The notes: a model not told the origin generated them from the sequence alone. A stretch of DNA of 64,000 nt from CATOSP01 sp965205385 (GCA_965205385.1 CBDBGS010000003.1:102250-166249); one strand, 5' to 3'. Shown: positions 51,894-60,624, numbered from the stretch's first letter. Program-made: numbers and translations.

Positions 51894-52727
51894 TTAATCT
51901 TCCCGGTAGTCTCCTAGCAGGAAAGCGGGGTCCATGTAATAAATTCCGCCTGAGAGCAGACGCGGCAATTCTGTTCCAACCATCGCACCAAGCGCGGACT
52001 GGTTTCCGAACCGGCCCAATAACCGCTCGGATATCGGGCGGCGGGGGCGCAACCAGACCGGCTTTGGCCTGGCCCCGCCCAGTTGCGTGGCGGCTGCCAA
52101 CGCCTGGTCGAACCCACCGAATTCGTCGACGAGTCCAAGCTCCCTGCCCCGCCTAGCGGTGAACACCTCTCCAGTGGCGAACTCCCTGACCTGGGCTTCC
52201 TCGATGGAGCGTCCCTCGCAGACCACGGAGATGAAGTTGTCGTAAATCTCGGTCAGCAATCCCTGAAACTTCTCCTCTTCTTCATTGGTGGGACTGCGCC
52301 AGAATCCGGTCATGTCTTTGAGTCGGCCTTCCTTGAAGACCGAAAATTCCACGCCAATCTTTCCCAACAATTGCTGGATCACCGGACGCAGGTAGATCAC
52401 GCCGATTGACCCCACCAATGCGCTGGGCAAGGCGAACACCCGGCTGGCCGCGCAACACAGGTAGTACCCGCCTGACGCTCCCAAACCCCGGACGTAGGCG
52501 ACAACCGGTTTGGTTTCCGCGACCTCTTTCAAGCTGTAGTAAAGGACTTCCGAGCCGGAGGCGGAACCGCCTGGGGAGTCGATGTCCAACACCAGGGCCG
52601 CGTACCGTTTGCTCCTGGCGATGGAGTCAAATAGACGTTCGTAGACCGGGATACGCACTCGCGTGCCGATGACGCCGTGAACTTCCACGACGGCGACGTC
52701 GGGGGGCTTCCTTAGGGGAAAAGGCAT
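51894..52727 (-). CDS. sppA: Signal-peptide-peptidase SppA-like serine protease
   Basis: This 277-residue protein has the S49 dyad: Ser85 in G-L-G-A-S-G-G-Y-Y and Lys137 in R-L-K-D, 52 residues apart, as in Bacillus SppA. It also has D-S-P-G-G (50-54) and G-S-I-G-V. Unlike most SppA, no N-terminal membrane anchor is present, so it may be cytoplasmic or peripheral. It probably degrades cleaved signal peptides. Confidence 0.9.
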   Translation of the reverse strand: MPFPLRKPPDVAVVEVHGVIGTRVRIPVYERLFDSIARSKRYAALVLDIDSPGGSASGSEVLYYSLKEVAETKPVVAYVRGLGASGGYYLCCAASRVFALPSALVGSIGVIYLRPVIQQLLGKIGVEFSVFKEGRLKDMTGFWRSPTNEEEEKFQGLLTEIYDNFISVVCEGRSIEEAQVREFATGEVFTARRGRELGLVDEFGGFDQALAAATQLGGARPKPVWLRPRRPISERLLGRFGNQSALGAMVGTELPRLLSGGIYYMDPAFLLGDYRED

Positions 52728-52811
52728 AGGAGGCCTCTTACAAGTCAGGTTCCCGCTATTATACGCCCTGCTTCCGGGAACTCCGGGACACCAGCGAACC
52801 GGCGGGCTTGC

Positions 52812-53615
52812 TTACGTGCCGATGCGGACGGGGTCTACGGCGTCCCGGATTGACCGGATGATGGACATGGCGGTAAGGTGTCCCGTTTTCGGGTTCTCTG
52901 AAGGGATGTTCTCGATGTGTACTGCAAGCCGTCCGAACTCCCCCACCGCCTCGATGTCGTGGCAGTTTCGTTGCAGCCCAGGTACGGCCCTGATGCGGAC
53001 CGTGGTCTTGTCTGGCCCCACTCCGGCGAGGCTTACGGCAGCCGATACGTTCAGGTTGGCCGGGAATCCTCGGCAGGCTTCACGGGCCGTGCCCGAAAAT
53101 AGCTCCGTCTCCTGTTCGAGGCCTACCAGAGATATCTCCCGCTCGGCCAGGTAGGGCGCGCCCTCGAGGGCTTGCGGAGGTTTCCGGGAGACCATCGTCA
53201 CGCTATCCACGCGCCCCGCGCAGGCTGACTTGATGCCGTCCAACCCCGCGATGTCCCCAGACGGGGCCAGGAGGCGGCAGCCCGTCTCGCGTGCCCAGGT
53301 GATGATCTCCGGATGCTCCAGCAACGCGCCGATGCTAATGACCATGAGACCCTTGCCCGCACTGAAGGCGGCATCCGCTAACATGGGGACCACGTGCCCA
53401 CCCGCCGTCTCGACAACCAAGGAACAGGCGTCGACCAGGTCATCCAATTGAAGTAGTGGGGGAGGGGACTTAAGGGTTGAAAGGAAGGTCTCAACCCTGC
53501 TCGCCGTGCGGCTGGCAACTCCAACCACCGGAACATCCAGGCGTCCAGCGTCTGCCTCGCGTATGATCGCCTGCCCGATGGAACCGCAACCCACGATGCC
53601 AATCGACTCAGCCAC
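52812..53615 (-). CDS. nadX: L-aspartate dehydrogenase
   Basis: This 267-residue enzyme oxidises aspartate to iminoaspartate, feeding NAD synthesis. It has the Rossmann loop G-I-V-G-C-G-S-I-G, the V-V-E-T-A-G-G-H strand, the P-S-G-D-I-A-G-L-D-G block and F-P-A-N-L-N-V-S, which match NadX. It normally works with NadA/NadC; these are not in the window. Confidence 0.9.
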   Translation of the reverse strand: MAESIGIVGCGSIGQAIIREADAGRLDVPVVGVASRTASRVETFLSTLKSPPPLLQLDDLVDACSLVVETAGGHVVPMLADAAFSAGKGLMVISIGALLEHPEIITWARETGCRLLAPSGDIAGLDGIKSACAGRVDSVTMVSRKPPQALEGAPYLAEREISLVGLEQETELFSGTAREACRGFPANLNVSAAVSLAGVGPDKTTVRIRAVPGLQRNCHDIEAVGEFGRLAVHIENIPSENPKTGHLTAMSIIRSIRDAVDPVRIGT

Positions 53616-53747
53616 TCAGGCCCTCCATCGCATGTTCCACTAGCGGCATGACCCAACCGCCCGTGGTGCGGCAATACTATGGAACTCCCTTGAAATCCTG
53701 GACCGCCCGGAGCTTTGACGTTTTTCCCATGGGTCTCGGCCCGCTGA

Positions 53748-54131
53748 CTAACGGCTGATTAATGCCGCAACCGCCCCGGCAGGGTCCTGGATCACGCAGA
53801 ACTTATCGTCGCCCATAGTCCGCGGCCCGTCGAGCAACTTGCCTCCCAGGTCCACGCACTTTCTGGCGCTCTCATCCACGTCTGCAACGTAGATGTAGAC
53901 CAACCACTGGGGAGGTATGTTGGCGTTGGGGCCTTGGGAATGGCAGATTCCCGCCAACGTCTCCCCTGATTCCGCTTGGTTCATGTTGTAGTCAGAATAA
54001 TCCCCCATGTCATGGTCGGTATGGGCCCAGCCAACTACGGCGGAGTAGAAGTCCCGCACTTCCGAGGCGTTGGCCACAGTCAGGTCTTGCCATAGGATCC
54101 GTCCAATTTGGGGCTGGTCGGGGTTGCTCAT
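53748..54131 (-). CDS. VOC-family protein
   Basis: This 127-residue vicinal-oxygen-chelate protein has D-L-T-V-A-N-A-S-E-V-R-D-F-Y-S-A-V-V-G-W near the start and Y-I-Y-V-A-D-V-D-E-S near the centre, ending D-P-A-G-A-V-A-A. It is a glyoxalase/antibiotic-resistance-type fold of unknown substrate. The ATG at 54129-54131 starts it; the longer frame runs into znuB. Confidence 0.85.
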   Translation of the reverse strand: MSNPDQPQIGRILWQDLTVANASEVRDFYSAVVGWAHTDHDMGDYSDYNMNQAESGETLAGICHSQGPNANIPPQWLVYIYVADVDESARKCVDLGGKLLDGPRTMGDDKFCVIQDPAGAVAALISR

Positions 54132-54157
54132 AACATTGCTCCGGAGTCGTAATGTAA

Positions 54158-55006
54158 TCAGGCGCGTTGATGTTGGGCGGTCCTGGCCGGACGCTGCTTC
54201 CAGGCGAGGGCGAGCACGAAGCATCCCGTTGCCACCAGCGCCATTACGGGACCCGACGGCAGGTTGTAATGGAAGGAGAGGTACAGACCCGCTACGGCGG
54301 ATGCCACGCCAATCAGCACTGCCACAGCCATTGCCCTGACGAAGTTCCGCACCAGCATCAAGGCGGCGGCGGCTGGGGTAATAAGCATTGAGATGACCAG
54401 GATTACACCCACCGCCTGAAGAGCCAGTACCACCACCACGGACAGCAGCGTCAGAAGGAGATATTCCAACTTGTCCGTCGGCAGGCCAATCACCGACGCC
54501 CCCGATGGGTCGAAGCTGGCGAACACCAACTCCTTGTGCAGGCCGCAGATAAGCGCCAGCACCGATCCGGCCAGCGCCAAGGTCACGAATACGTCCGCCT
54601 GTGACACGCCGAGGACTTGTCCAAGCAGTATGTCTTCCAGGTTTACCGAGACTCCCCGGGATACGGTCAACATCACCACGCCCAGGGCGAAGAGGCCAGC
54701 GAACAGAATGCCCACAGATGTGTCCTCTCCGATACCGGCGCGCTTTATGAGATACCCGCTCAACAGGGCCGTCGCCACAGCCATCGGGATAGACCCAAAG
54801 AAGGGGCTTATCCCCAGCATGAAGGCCAACACCATACCCGGTAGGACGGAGTGGGCCAGTGCGTCGCCCATGAAGCCCAGTCCCCGGACCACCACGTAGA
54901 CCCCCAGCGCCGGGCACATGATTCCCACCAGTACCGAAACGATCAACGCCCTGAGCATGAAGGAGTATTGAAACGGGCCCATCAGGGCGTCAATGACGAT
55001 GTCCAT
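54158..55006 (-). CDS. znuB: Zinc/manganese ABC transporter permease
   Basis: This 282-residue permease has about eight hydrophobic segments and the family's G-L-G-F-M-G-D-A-L-A-H-S-V-L-P-G (44-59) and M-L-I-T-P-A-A-A-A pattern. It is the membrane part of a metal (A-1) ABC importer. Its start overlaps the end of znuC by 17 bases. Zinc is inferred from the nearby Zur-like regulator. Confidence 0.92.
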   Translation of the reverse strand: MDIVIDALMGPFQYSFMLRALIVSVLVGIMCPALGVYVVVRGLGFMGDALAHSVLPGMVLAFMLGISPFFGSIPMAVATALLSGYLIKRAGIGEDTSVGILFAGLFALGVVMLTVSRGVSVNLEDILLGQVLGVSQADVFVTLALAGSVLALICGLHKELVFASFDPSGASVIGLPTDKLEYLLLTLLSVVVVLALQAVGVILVISMLITPAAAALMLVRNFVRAMAVAVLIGVASAVAGLYLSFHYNLPSGPVMALVATGCFVLALAWKQRPARTAQHQRA

Positions 55007-55772
55007 CAGCGCCTCCGGACAGCCCGTGGCCGTGGGTGGGAACTGACCCGAAAGGACCGTAAAGCTCCGTCAGGACCGCCGGTGTAAGCACCTCCCTGGG
55101 CGAACCGCAGGCGCAGACGTGGCAATTGAGGCACAGGCACTCGTCGCAGTAGTGGGCCAGGTGATTGATGTCATGGGAGGATAGCAGGATGGTCCTACCC
55201 TGGTCGCGGAGGTCCTGCAGGACTGATACCAACGCCTCCTGCGAGGCGATGTCTACGCCGCTGAAGGCCTCGTCCAGCAACAGGATGTCGGCGCCCTGGG
55301 CCAGTGCGCGGGCCACGAACACTCTCTGGCGTTGCCCTCCGGACAACTCACCCACAAGGTCGGACCGCCGGTCCCACATGTCGACTCGCCGCAGCGCGTC
55401 TTCGGCTGCCTCGCGGTCGGCGCGTCCCGGCCTCCGGAACCAGCCAATGCGCCTGGCCCTCCCGAGCATAGTTACGTCCCACGCGCTCAGGGGAAGGCGC
55501 CAATTTACCCGCTCGTGCTGGGGAACGTATGCCACCAGCCCCCGGGTTTCGCTGGCCGATCTGCCGTGGACCAATACGCGGCCCTCGGTGGCCGGCAACT
55601 GGGACACGATGACGTCGAACAGGGTGCTTTTGCCCGCGCCGTTGGGTCCTACGACACCCATTAGGCAACCAGGACCGGCGGTGAAAGACACCCGGTCCAG
55701 GACCCGGACGCCGCCCCGGTCTACCGTCAGTTCCTCGGCGGACAGAGCAGGAAATAAGGGTGCGCGCGCCAA
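54990..55772 (-). CDS. znuC: Zinc/manganese ABC transporter ATPase
   Basis: This 260-residue ATPase has Walker A G-P-N-G-A-G-K-S-T (41-49), L-S-G-G-Q-R-Q-R signature, Walker B L-L-L-D-E-A-F-S-G-V-D and the H-loop S-S-H-D. A His-rich C-terminus (H-G-H...H-R-H) is unusual and could bind metal. It lies between znuA and znuB. Confidence 0.93.
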   Translation of the reverse strand: MARAPLFPALSAEELTVDRGGVRVLDRVSFTAGPGCLMGVVGPNGAGKSTLFDVIVSQLPATEGRVLVHGRSASETRGLVAYVPQHERVNWRLPLSAWDVTMLGRARRIGWFRRPGRADREAAEDALRRVDMWDRRSDLVGELSGGQRQRVFVARALAQGADILLLDEAFSGVDIASQEALVSVLQDLRDQGRTILLSSHDINHLAHYCDECLCLNCHVCACGSPREVLTPAVLTELYGPFGSVPTHGHGLSGGADGHRH

Positions 55773-55774
55773 GG

Positions 55775-56857
55775 TTACCGCAATGCCTCCACTATGGTGA
55801 TCACATTGTAGCGCATCAGGTCTGTGTAGACCCCGGCTTCGCCACCGGGCGGGCCCAGCGACCCGGTGTATAGCCCGCCGATGAGCCGCGCCCCGGTCTC
55901 CTCCGCGACGCGGCGGGCTAGGCGGTCACCGTGAGATTTCTCGGCGAATACCGCCGGGACGCTTTGGAGCCGGATGGTCTCGACCACCCCCGCCAATTTC
56001 TGGGCGGTGGGTTCCCGGTCCGTGGTTACGGGCATGACCGTGCCGACTATCTCGAATCGGTACCGCTGGGCGAAGTACTGGAAGCTGTCATGGGACGTCA
56101 CCAACAGGCGGCGGTCTTCGGGCAGATTGGCCACCTCTTCCGTGATCCAGCCGTGGAGGGAGTCCAACTCCAGGCTGTAGGCGGCGGCGTTGCCCCGGTA
56201 ACGGCTCGCGCCTTCCGGGTCCAGCTGGGAAAGTTGGTCGGATATGACGGTCACCGCCTGCTTGACCCTCAGCGGGTCGAACCAGAAATGCGGGTCGAAT
56301 GCGCCGTGGTCCTGCCCATCCGCATCTGTGTCGTGCCTTTCTCGGCCTTCTTCGTGTCCTTGTTCGTGCCCGGCATGTTCGCCGCTGGCTTCGACGGTTT
56401 CCACGAAGGGAATCGGGTCTACGAATTCTCCCAATGCTACGATGCTGTTGGGGCTCCGGGCCGTATTTTCCAACAGGTCATTCAGCCAGCCAGCCTCCAG
56501 CTTGAGGCCGACGCTAAAAACGAGATCAGCGTCGGCGACCCGGGTGATGTCTCTTGCGCCCGGCTGAAACGTGTGAAGGTCGGAGTTGGGTGGCAACAGC
56601 GGAAAAATCTCAACACGGTCTCCGCCGACGACACGCACCCAGTCGGCCAGGATGTTGCTAGTGGTTACGACCTTGACCGTGTCCGCTGGCACGTCGATAG
56701 TGAGAATATTTGAATTGGCGGGAGCGGAGAGAGCGTCTGGTTCTGTTCCCGCGTTGTTAGGCGCGTCCGTAGTCGGCCTGCCGGTACATGACACGATGAA
56801 TATCAGGACCGTAAATGCGAGGATGGTACCAAATTTTTTCAGTGCGTTTAGCGCCAT
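55775..56857 (-). CDS. znuA: Zinc ABC transporter substrate-binding lipoprotein
   Basis: This 360-residue lipoprotein starts with a signal and lipobox F-I-V-S-C (Cys24). A cluster-A1 fold with metal-binding His at residues in L-H-T-F-Q-P-G and F-D-P-H-F-W-F-D follows. Between them is a His/Glu-rich loop (about 158-188) typical of zinc-specific ZnuA. First gene of the transporter operon; two candidate Zur operators precede it. Confidence 0.93.
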   Translation of the reverse strand: MALNALKKFGTILAFTVLIFIVSCTGRPTTDAPNNAGTEPDALSAPANSNILTIDVPADTVKVVTTSNILADWVRVVGGDRVEIFPLLPPNSDLHTFQPGARDITRVADADLVFSVGLKLEAGWLNDLLENTARSPNSIVALGEFVDPIPFVETVEASGEHAGHEQGHEEGRERHDTDADGQDHGAFDPHFWFDPLRVKQAVTVISDQLSQLDPEGASRYRGNAAAYSLELDSLHGWITEEVANLPEDRRLLVTSHDSFQYFAQRYRFEIVGTVMPVTTDREPTAQKLAGVVETIRLQSVPAVFAEKSHGDRLARRVAEETGARLIGGLYTGSLGPPGGEAGVYTDLMRYNVITIVEALR

Positions 56858-56912
56858 GAATCGAGTCGCCGCCTATCTAAGTGTTGGTTGCTTCGGGTCT
56901 CAATTATCGAAG

Positions 56913-56934
56913 TTATTAAGACTACGTATCAATG
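56913..56934 (-). promoter_or_regulatory. Candidate Zur operator 1 upstream of znuA
   Basis: TTATTAAGAC-TACGTATCAATG resembles the operator at 57455-57478 in about 14 of 18 central positions. It is about 56 bases upstream of the znuA start. Confidence 0.45.
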
Positions 56935-56947
56935 CCTAGCGCCTAAA

Positions 56948-56962
56948 TGATATGATGTATCA
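56948..56962 (-). promoter_or_regulatory. Candidate Zur operator 2 upstream of znuA
   Basis: TGATA-TGATG-TATCA is an inverted repeat with a 5-base spacer. On the minus strand GATACATCATATCA differs from the zur upstream site at two of fourteen positions. Confidence 0.55.
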
Positions 56963-56983
56963 ATATTGGGCAAAAAAAGAGAC

Positions 56984-57436
56984 TTAGCCCCGTTGGGAGT
57001 CGTTCACAACGCAGTTACGGCAGCGTCCGTAAACTTCCAGCCAGTGGCCACTTAGCTCGAAGCCGTGGTCGGCTGAGGTGGTGAGGAGCAGGTCCTCGAT
57101 GTCGCAGCCGGTGAGGTTCTGGGACGAACCGCATTGGACGCAGATCAAGTGGTGGTGGTGACCGTGGTGGCTCAACTGGTAGTGGAGGTCGCCGTCTTCC
57201 AGGAGCACGCGGCAGAGGACACCGACTTCCACGAGAAGCTTTAGGGTGCGGTACACGGTGGCCCGGCCCATGCGGCGCGGCAACTGTTGCCTTAGGTCCT
57301 CGGCGGTGAAGTGCCGCTCTTGGTCGCCGATCACGGTGGCCATTATCCGCCTGGGCGCGGTTGAGCGGAAACCCCGTTCCTCCAGCGTGTCCAGGATCTG
57401 TTCTGAGACCGAGAGATTCCGTTTCTTTAGCGCCAA
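56984..57436 (-). CDS. zur: Fur-family zinc-uptake regulator (Zur-like)
   Basis: This 150-residue Fur-family repressor has an N-terminal winged helix (R-A-T-V-Y-R-T-L-K-L-L near 51-61), the H-H-H-H-L-I-C hinge (91-97), and the structural C-x2-C pairs (C97/C100 and C137/C140). Its position before znuABC indicates zinc sensing. The start is a TTG at 57434-57436 without a Shine-Dalgarno, so the start is uncertain. A candidate operator lies just upstream, implying autoregulation. Confidence 0.88.
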   Translation of the reverse strand: MALKKRNLSVSEQILDTLEERGFRSTAPRRIMATVIGDQERHFTAEDLRQQLPRRMGRATVYRTLKLLVEVGVLCRVLLEDGDLHYQLSHHGHHHHLICVQCGSSQNLTGCDIEDLLLTTSADHGFELSGHWLEVYGRCRNCVVNDSQRG

Positions 57437-57454
57437 CGCGGGTCCATTCGTGAG

Positions 57455-57478
57455 TTATTGATACTATGTATCTAATAA
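57455..57478 (-). promoter_or_regulatory. Candidate Zur operator upstream of zur
   Basis: A near-perfect 24-base inverted repeat: TTATTGATAC-TAT-GTATCTAATAA. It lies 19 bases upstream of the zur start codon and matches the znuA sites. Confidence 0.6.
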
Positions 57479-58554
57479 AGAAGTGTACAACGGCGGCGGC
57501 AGGCCGTCAAGGCTCTAGGCCCAGGGGCGCGGCCGTTCAATTATTGGCAGTATCTAATATTGCTGTCGTTCTCCCAGCCCCGTCATCCCCCGCACCAACG
57601 TCATGCCCGCGAAAGCGGGGATCCAGAGATGTTCAGTTCCAGGGCCGAAACCCGGCGCCGGAATTCCTGGATGACGGCCCAGGGCCGCCAAACCGAGCAG
57701 CGCGATATCGCGAAAGGCGCCGATCAATTGGCCACGTGTGAGAACCGTACAACCCTGATTCGCGGGCCGGGCAATCGCAAATACGGGAAATATGAAAAAC
57801 CGGTTGTGAATTGGATAATTCAGACGTTGGGCTTGATGATGTGTGGGTATATTAGTAGGGCCGAGGCCGATGCTGAAACAATTTGAGGCCTTAATGAGGT
57901 CCGTGAGTTGATCGGGCCTAGCGGCGGGTACTGCCGAATATCATGGTGATCACCATCCGCATCGCCGGCAACTGGGTGGGCCCGCGAATCCGGACATGCC
58001 CGCTCTGGCCAGAACTGCCAAGGTAAGACTTGCTACGAGACATCTCAAGCGCGCGGGGACCTGTCGCTGGAGAAGGGATTGGGAGGAAGGGGCTACGAAC
58101 CAGACGGTACCGCGTTACAGCGTACCCCTGGAAGTTAATTCCCGTATGCCGGATTAGGTCTGGAATTCCACGGGAAGCGGAGAGAGTGTCCGCCTAATTG
58201 ATACCAATATCACGCTTGCAATGACCTTATGTGCCACTAGATACACTGCTCATATACCAATACGTATACCATAAATCTAACGGCCTTCTAAACCGTCCGG
58301 CCGTACAGTTTACTCAACTCAATAAGATTGCAAAGTCTGTGCCGTTAGCAAATACCACCTGCGGTGAGCTTGTCTAGCGATAGCAGTCAACTGGTTTCCT
58401 GCAGATCATTGGTTTTCGGCTTATACCTGCCGGCACGCGTGGCGAATGCCTTGCGGTTCACTCAACCATTGACATGGTCCGATGGGTAGTAGTACAGTAC
58501 ATCTATTATACTAGTGGATTTTGGAGGTCGTTTACACCGAGAGAATACAGTGAA

Positions 58555-58665
58555 CAGCAGCCGTCCCCCAGGGGGCGGCCCCCCGACCCGCTAAGGGTGC
58601 ATACAGCAGCCGTCCCCCAGGGGGCGGCCCCTAAGGGTTACAGCAGCCTGACAACCGCTAAGGGT
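58555..58665. repeat. Three direct repeats with GC-rich hairpins
   Basis: Unit 1 (58555-58598) and unit 2 (58604-58638) share CAGCAGCCGTCCCCCAGG, then GGGCGGCCCC and CTAAGGGT; unit 3 (58641-58665) keeps only CAGCAGCC and CGCTAAGGGT. GCCGTCCCCC/GGGGGCGGC folds as a hairpin in units 1 and 2. Possibly an origin, att site or regulator array. Confidence 0.7.
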
Positions 58666-58760
58666 TTCCTCGCACGCAAGTTCACATGGCCTATGAGCCG
58701 TGTCGTCTTGCGGCCATCGTGTAGCGACTTTCATCCGCCACTCCACTTGGGAGGTTTCCT

Positions 58761-58979
58761 ATGTGCTGTATGGAGGGCCTAGAAGGACAGCGCCTGATGC
58801 GGCGAGAGGAAGTTCTACGCATTTGCGGAATATCGAATTCTCTGTTGCACGAGATGATCGAGGCCGGCACGTTCCCCCGCCCGGTTCGGATAAACGAGAG
58901 GGCCGTGGGATGGCGGGTGACGGATGTTCTGGCCTGGCTCGCCTCCCGTCCCCTCGCCACAGGGACAAACTGGCGCTAA
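58761..58979 (+). CDS. AlpA-type helix-turn-helix regulator
   Basis: This 72-residue protein has the AlpA/phage excisionase pattern R-R-E-E-V-L-R-I-C-G-I-S (HTH), L-H-E-M-I-E-A-G-T-F-P-R-P-V-R and V-G-W-R-V-T-D-V-L-A-W-L-A-S-R-P. Such regulators control integrase or excision genes of prophages and integrative elements. The first ATG or one of two later Met codons could start it. It precedes two Replic_Relax-like genes. Confidence 0.82.
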   Translation: MCCMEGLEGQRLMRREEVLRICGISNSLLHEMIEAGTFPRPVRINERAVGWRVTDVLAWLASRPLATGTNWR

Positions 58980-59056
58980 CCGCCAAGCCACAACACCCTC
59001 AGGCCGCATGTCTCTGTCCGGGCGTCCACGCCCGGCCGCCGAATCAGGAGGGAGTT

Positions 59057-59815
59057 ATGATGCCAAGTCGTTACGCTCCAGGTTTAACCATGTCCCGGGC
59101 TGCCGCCGATGTGCTCGGGGTCCTGGCCCAGGAACCCCTCGCCGGCGTCGATGACATTGCCAAGAGCGGCAGACTTCCCCGCTCCCGGGTATACGCCGGG
59201 ATCAACGATCTGTGTGGGGACGGCCTGGCCGATTCGGTGGAACTGGGCTGGAACCGGGACAAGGTCTCCCGCTACTTCTTCACCGCCGAGGCCCTGGCGC
59301 GGTACGGGGACCAGTGTTCGCCGTGGCACCAGGAGTGGGGGCGGGCCCGGTTGCTGCAACGCCTGCCGTTGGTGGAGTGGGCCTACCAGGTTGCTGGAGA
59401 GATAAACGGCCTGGGCCCGGTGGAGGAGTTCCACTGGGTGGACTCGGTCAGCTTCGACGCCGCCGTGAGATACAGGGACGGCTGGGTGACCATATTTTGG
59501 AGCGGCAGCCAGCAGAGTGAGAGCTCAATTCTGGACCGGTTGCGTGACTTCGGCCGGGACATGGTGGAACTGACGGACGGTGACGGGCCCGCGTGGCCCA
59601 GCCTGCTGTGCTTTGTGGTCAGCGACCAGTGGCAGCGGGAGTTGGTCAAGCGGGTCGTACGCCAATTCGGCCCCCTCCGGGACCGGGTCGCGGTCTGGTG
59701 TGTCGCCGACGGCGCGCCCGCACCGGGGCCTCCCGGCCCCTGGACAGCCGCGGCTGGGTGCGCCAACGGACGTATCCCCGGGATATGGGGGGCTGGCCTT
59801 GGGAGAGGAGAGTGA
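59057..59815 (+). CDS. Replication-relaxation-like protein 1
   Basis: This 252-residue protein has an N-terminal winged helix (A-A-D-V-L-G-V-L-A-Q-E-P...S-R-V-Y-A-G-I-N-D-L) and a mixed alpha/beta C-domain (F-D-A-A-V-R-Y-R-D-G-W-V-T-I-F-W, then L-L-C-F-V-V-S-D) that looks like a degenerate Replic_Relax (PF13814-type) domain. Such proteins belong to plasmids and integrative elements. AGGAGG precedes the ATG at 59057. The stop overlaps the next start (GTGA). Confidence 0.6.
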   Translation: MMPSRYAPGLTMSRAAADVLGVLAQEPLAGVDDIAKSGRLPRSRVYAGINDLCGDGLADSVELGWNRDKVSRYFFTAEALARYGDQCSPWHQEWGRARLLQRLPLVEWAYQVAGEINGLGPVEEFHWVDSVSFDAAVRYRDGWVTIFWSGSQQSESSILDRLRDFGRDMVELTDGDGPAWPSLLCFVVSDQWQRELVKRVVRQFGPLRDRVAVWCVADGAPAPGPPGPWTAAAGCANGRIPGIWGAGLGRGE

Positions 59816-60624
59816 GGCAGTCCCCCTGGGCCAGGGGCGGTAAGTCCGACCCGGATGGGGGCGAGCCATTCGATTGGGACAGGGAAGGGAGCGTCCTGAC
59901 GGCCCGAATCCTCGACTTCCTGGCGCAGCGGCCAGACAGTACGACCAACATGGTCCGGGAGGCGATGGGCGAGGATGATCCGAGCCGGAGCGTTCACCGC
60001 CGCCTCAAGAAGATGTTCGACGCGGGGCTCATCGAGCAGAGGCAAATCAAGGGCGAAAGGGTCTACCGCTACTCCCTTTCGTCCCGGGGGATGGACCTCT
60101 TGGTGAAGCGGGACCGGGTCGAGTCCCCCAGGTCCAGGGTCAGGAGCAGGGCGCCCAGGACCGGGAATGACGAGGGCCGGAGGAAAGGCCGCCGGGGCAG
60201 CCGTCAGGCCCACGAGGACGGGGTGACATGGCTGCTGGCCCGCCTGATGCGCTCCGGGACGCCGGTGGCCTCGGGGCAGCGGTCCTGGGAACATCTGGGC
60301 GACGGCGGTATCGCACCCGACGCCATGGCCTTCCTTGCCGAAAGTCCCTGTGGGCCCGGATGGTTTTACATCGAACTTGAACGGAGCGCCAAGGGCGAAA
60401 GCCGTGTGGAGAAAAAGCTCGCGGGCTACGCCAATCCCCGCCGCCAGGACCGGTTTCCGGTGCTGGTCATCTGCCGCAGCGATTCCGCCGAAAGAAACTT
60501 TGAGCGCATTGGCAAAGAGGCAGGACTGGAGATGCTTACCACCACCATCGGACGGCTGGAGGAGTACGGCTTCATGGACCCCCGCTGCTGGTCCATGTAT
60601 GGCGAGCCGGTGGTCCTGCGCTGA
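59812..60624 (+). CDS. Replication-relaxation-like protein 2
   Basis: This 270-residue protein repeats the layout of the previous one. It has a winged helix (I-L-D-F-L-A-Q-R-P-D-S...S-V-H-R-R-L-K-K-M-F-D-A-G-L-I) and a Replic_Relax-like domain with I-A-P-D-A-M, F-Y-I-E-L-E-R-S and K-K-L-A-G-Y, resembling an endonuclease core. The GTG start overlaps the upstream stop as GTGA, so translation is coupled. An IS110 transposase gene lies downstream, and any further operon genes are missing. Confidence 0.7.
   Translation: MRQSPWARGGKSDPDGGEPFDWDREGSVLTARILDFLAQRPDSTTNMVREAMGEDDPSRSVHRRLKKMFDAGLIEQRQIKGERVYRYSLSSRGMDLLVKRDRVESPRSRVRSRAPRTGNDEGRRKGRRGSRQAHEDGVTWLLARLMRSGTPVASGQRSWEHLGDGGIAPDAMAFLAESPCGPGWFYIELERSAKGESRVEKKLAGYANPRRQDRFPVLVICRSDSAERNFERIGKEAGLEMLTTTIGRLEEYGFMDPRCWSMYGEPVVLR

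Larger units (their letters stand above)
57437..58760. other. Gene-poor region, about 1.3 kb
   Basis: Left: the zur operator and a CCCGC-GAAA-GCGGG repeat with ATCCAGAG (57606-57627). Middle (57900-58450): AT-richer DNA without supported genes. Right: a weak promoter (TTGACA 58469-58474, TACAGT 58493-58498) and the triple direct repeat at 58555-58665. It separates core genes from the mobile region. Confidence 0.6.

Noticed and set aside
53748..54917. Long 389-residue minus-strand frame ending with the VOC protein
   Set aside because: Its first two thirds overlap znuB in another frame; only the last 127 residues from the ATG at 54131 form a real protein.
57466..57886. Two short plus-strand frames (91 and 108 residues) in the gene-poor region
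   Set aside because: They run through an intergenic repeat and show no domain, Shine-Dalgarno or codon pattern of a gene.
58381..58470. Possible tRNA or att-like stem (GCCGGCACGCG, CGGTTCACTC)
   Set aside because: No full cloverleaf can be drawn: the anticodon arm and a proper TPsiC loop are missing.
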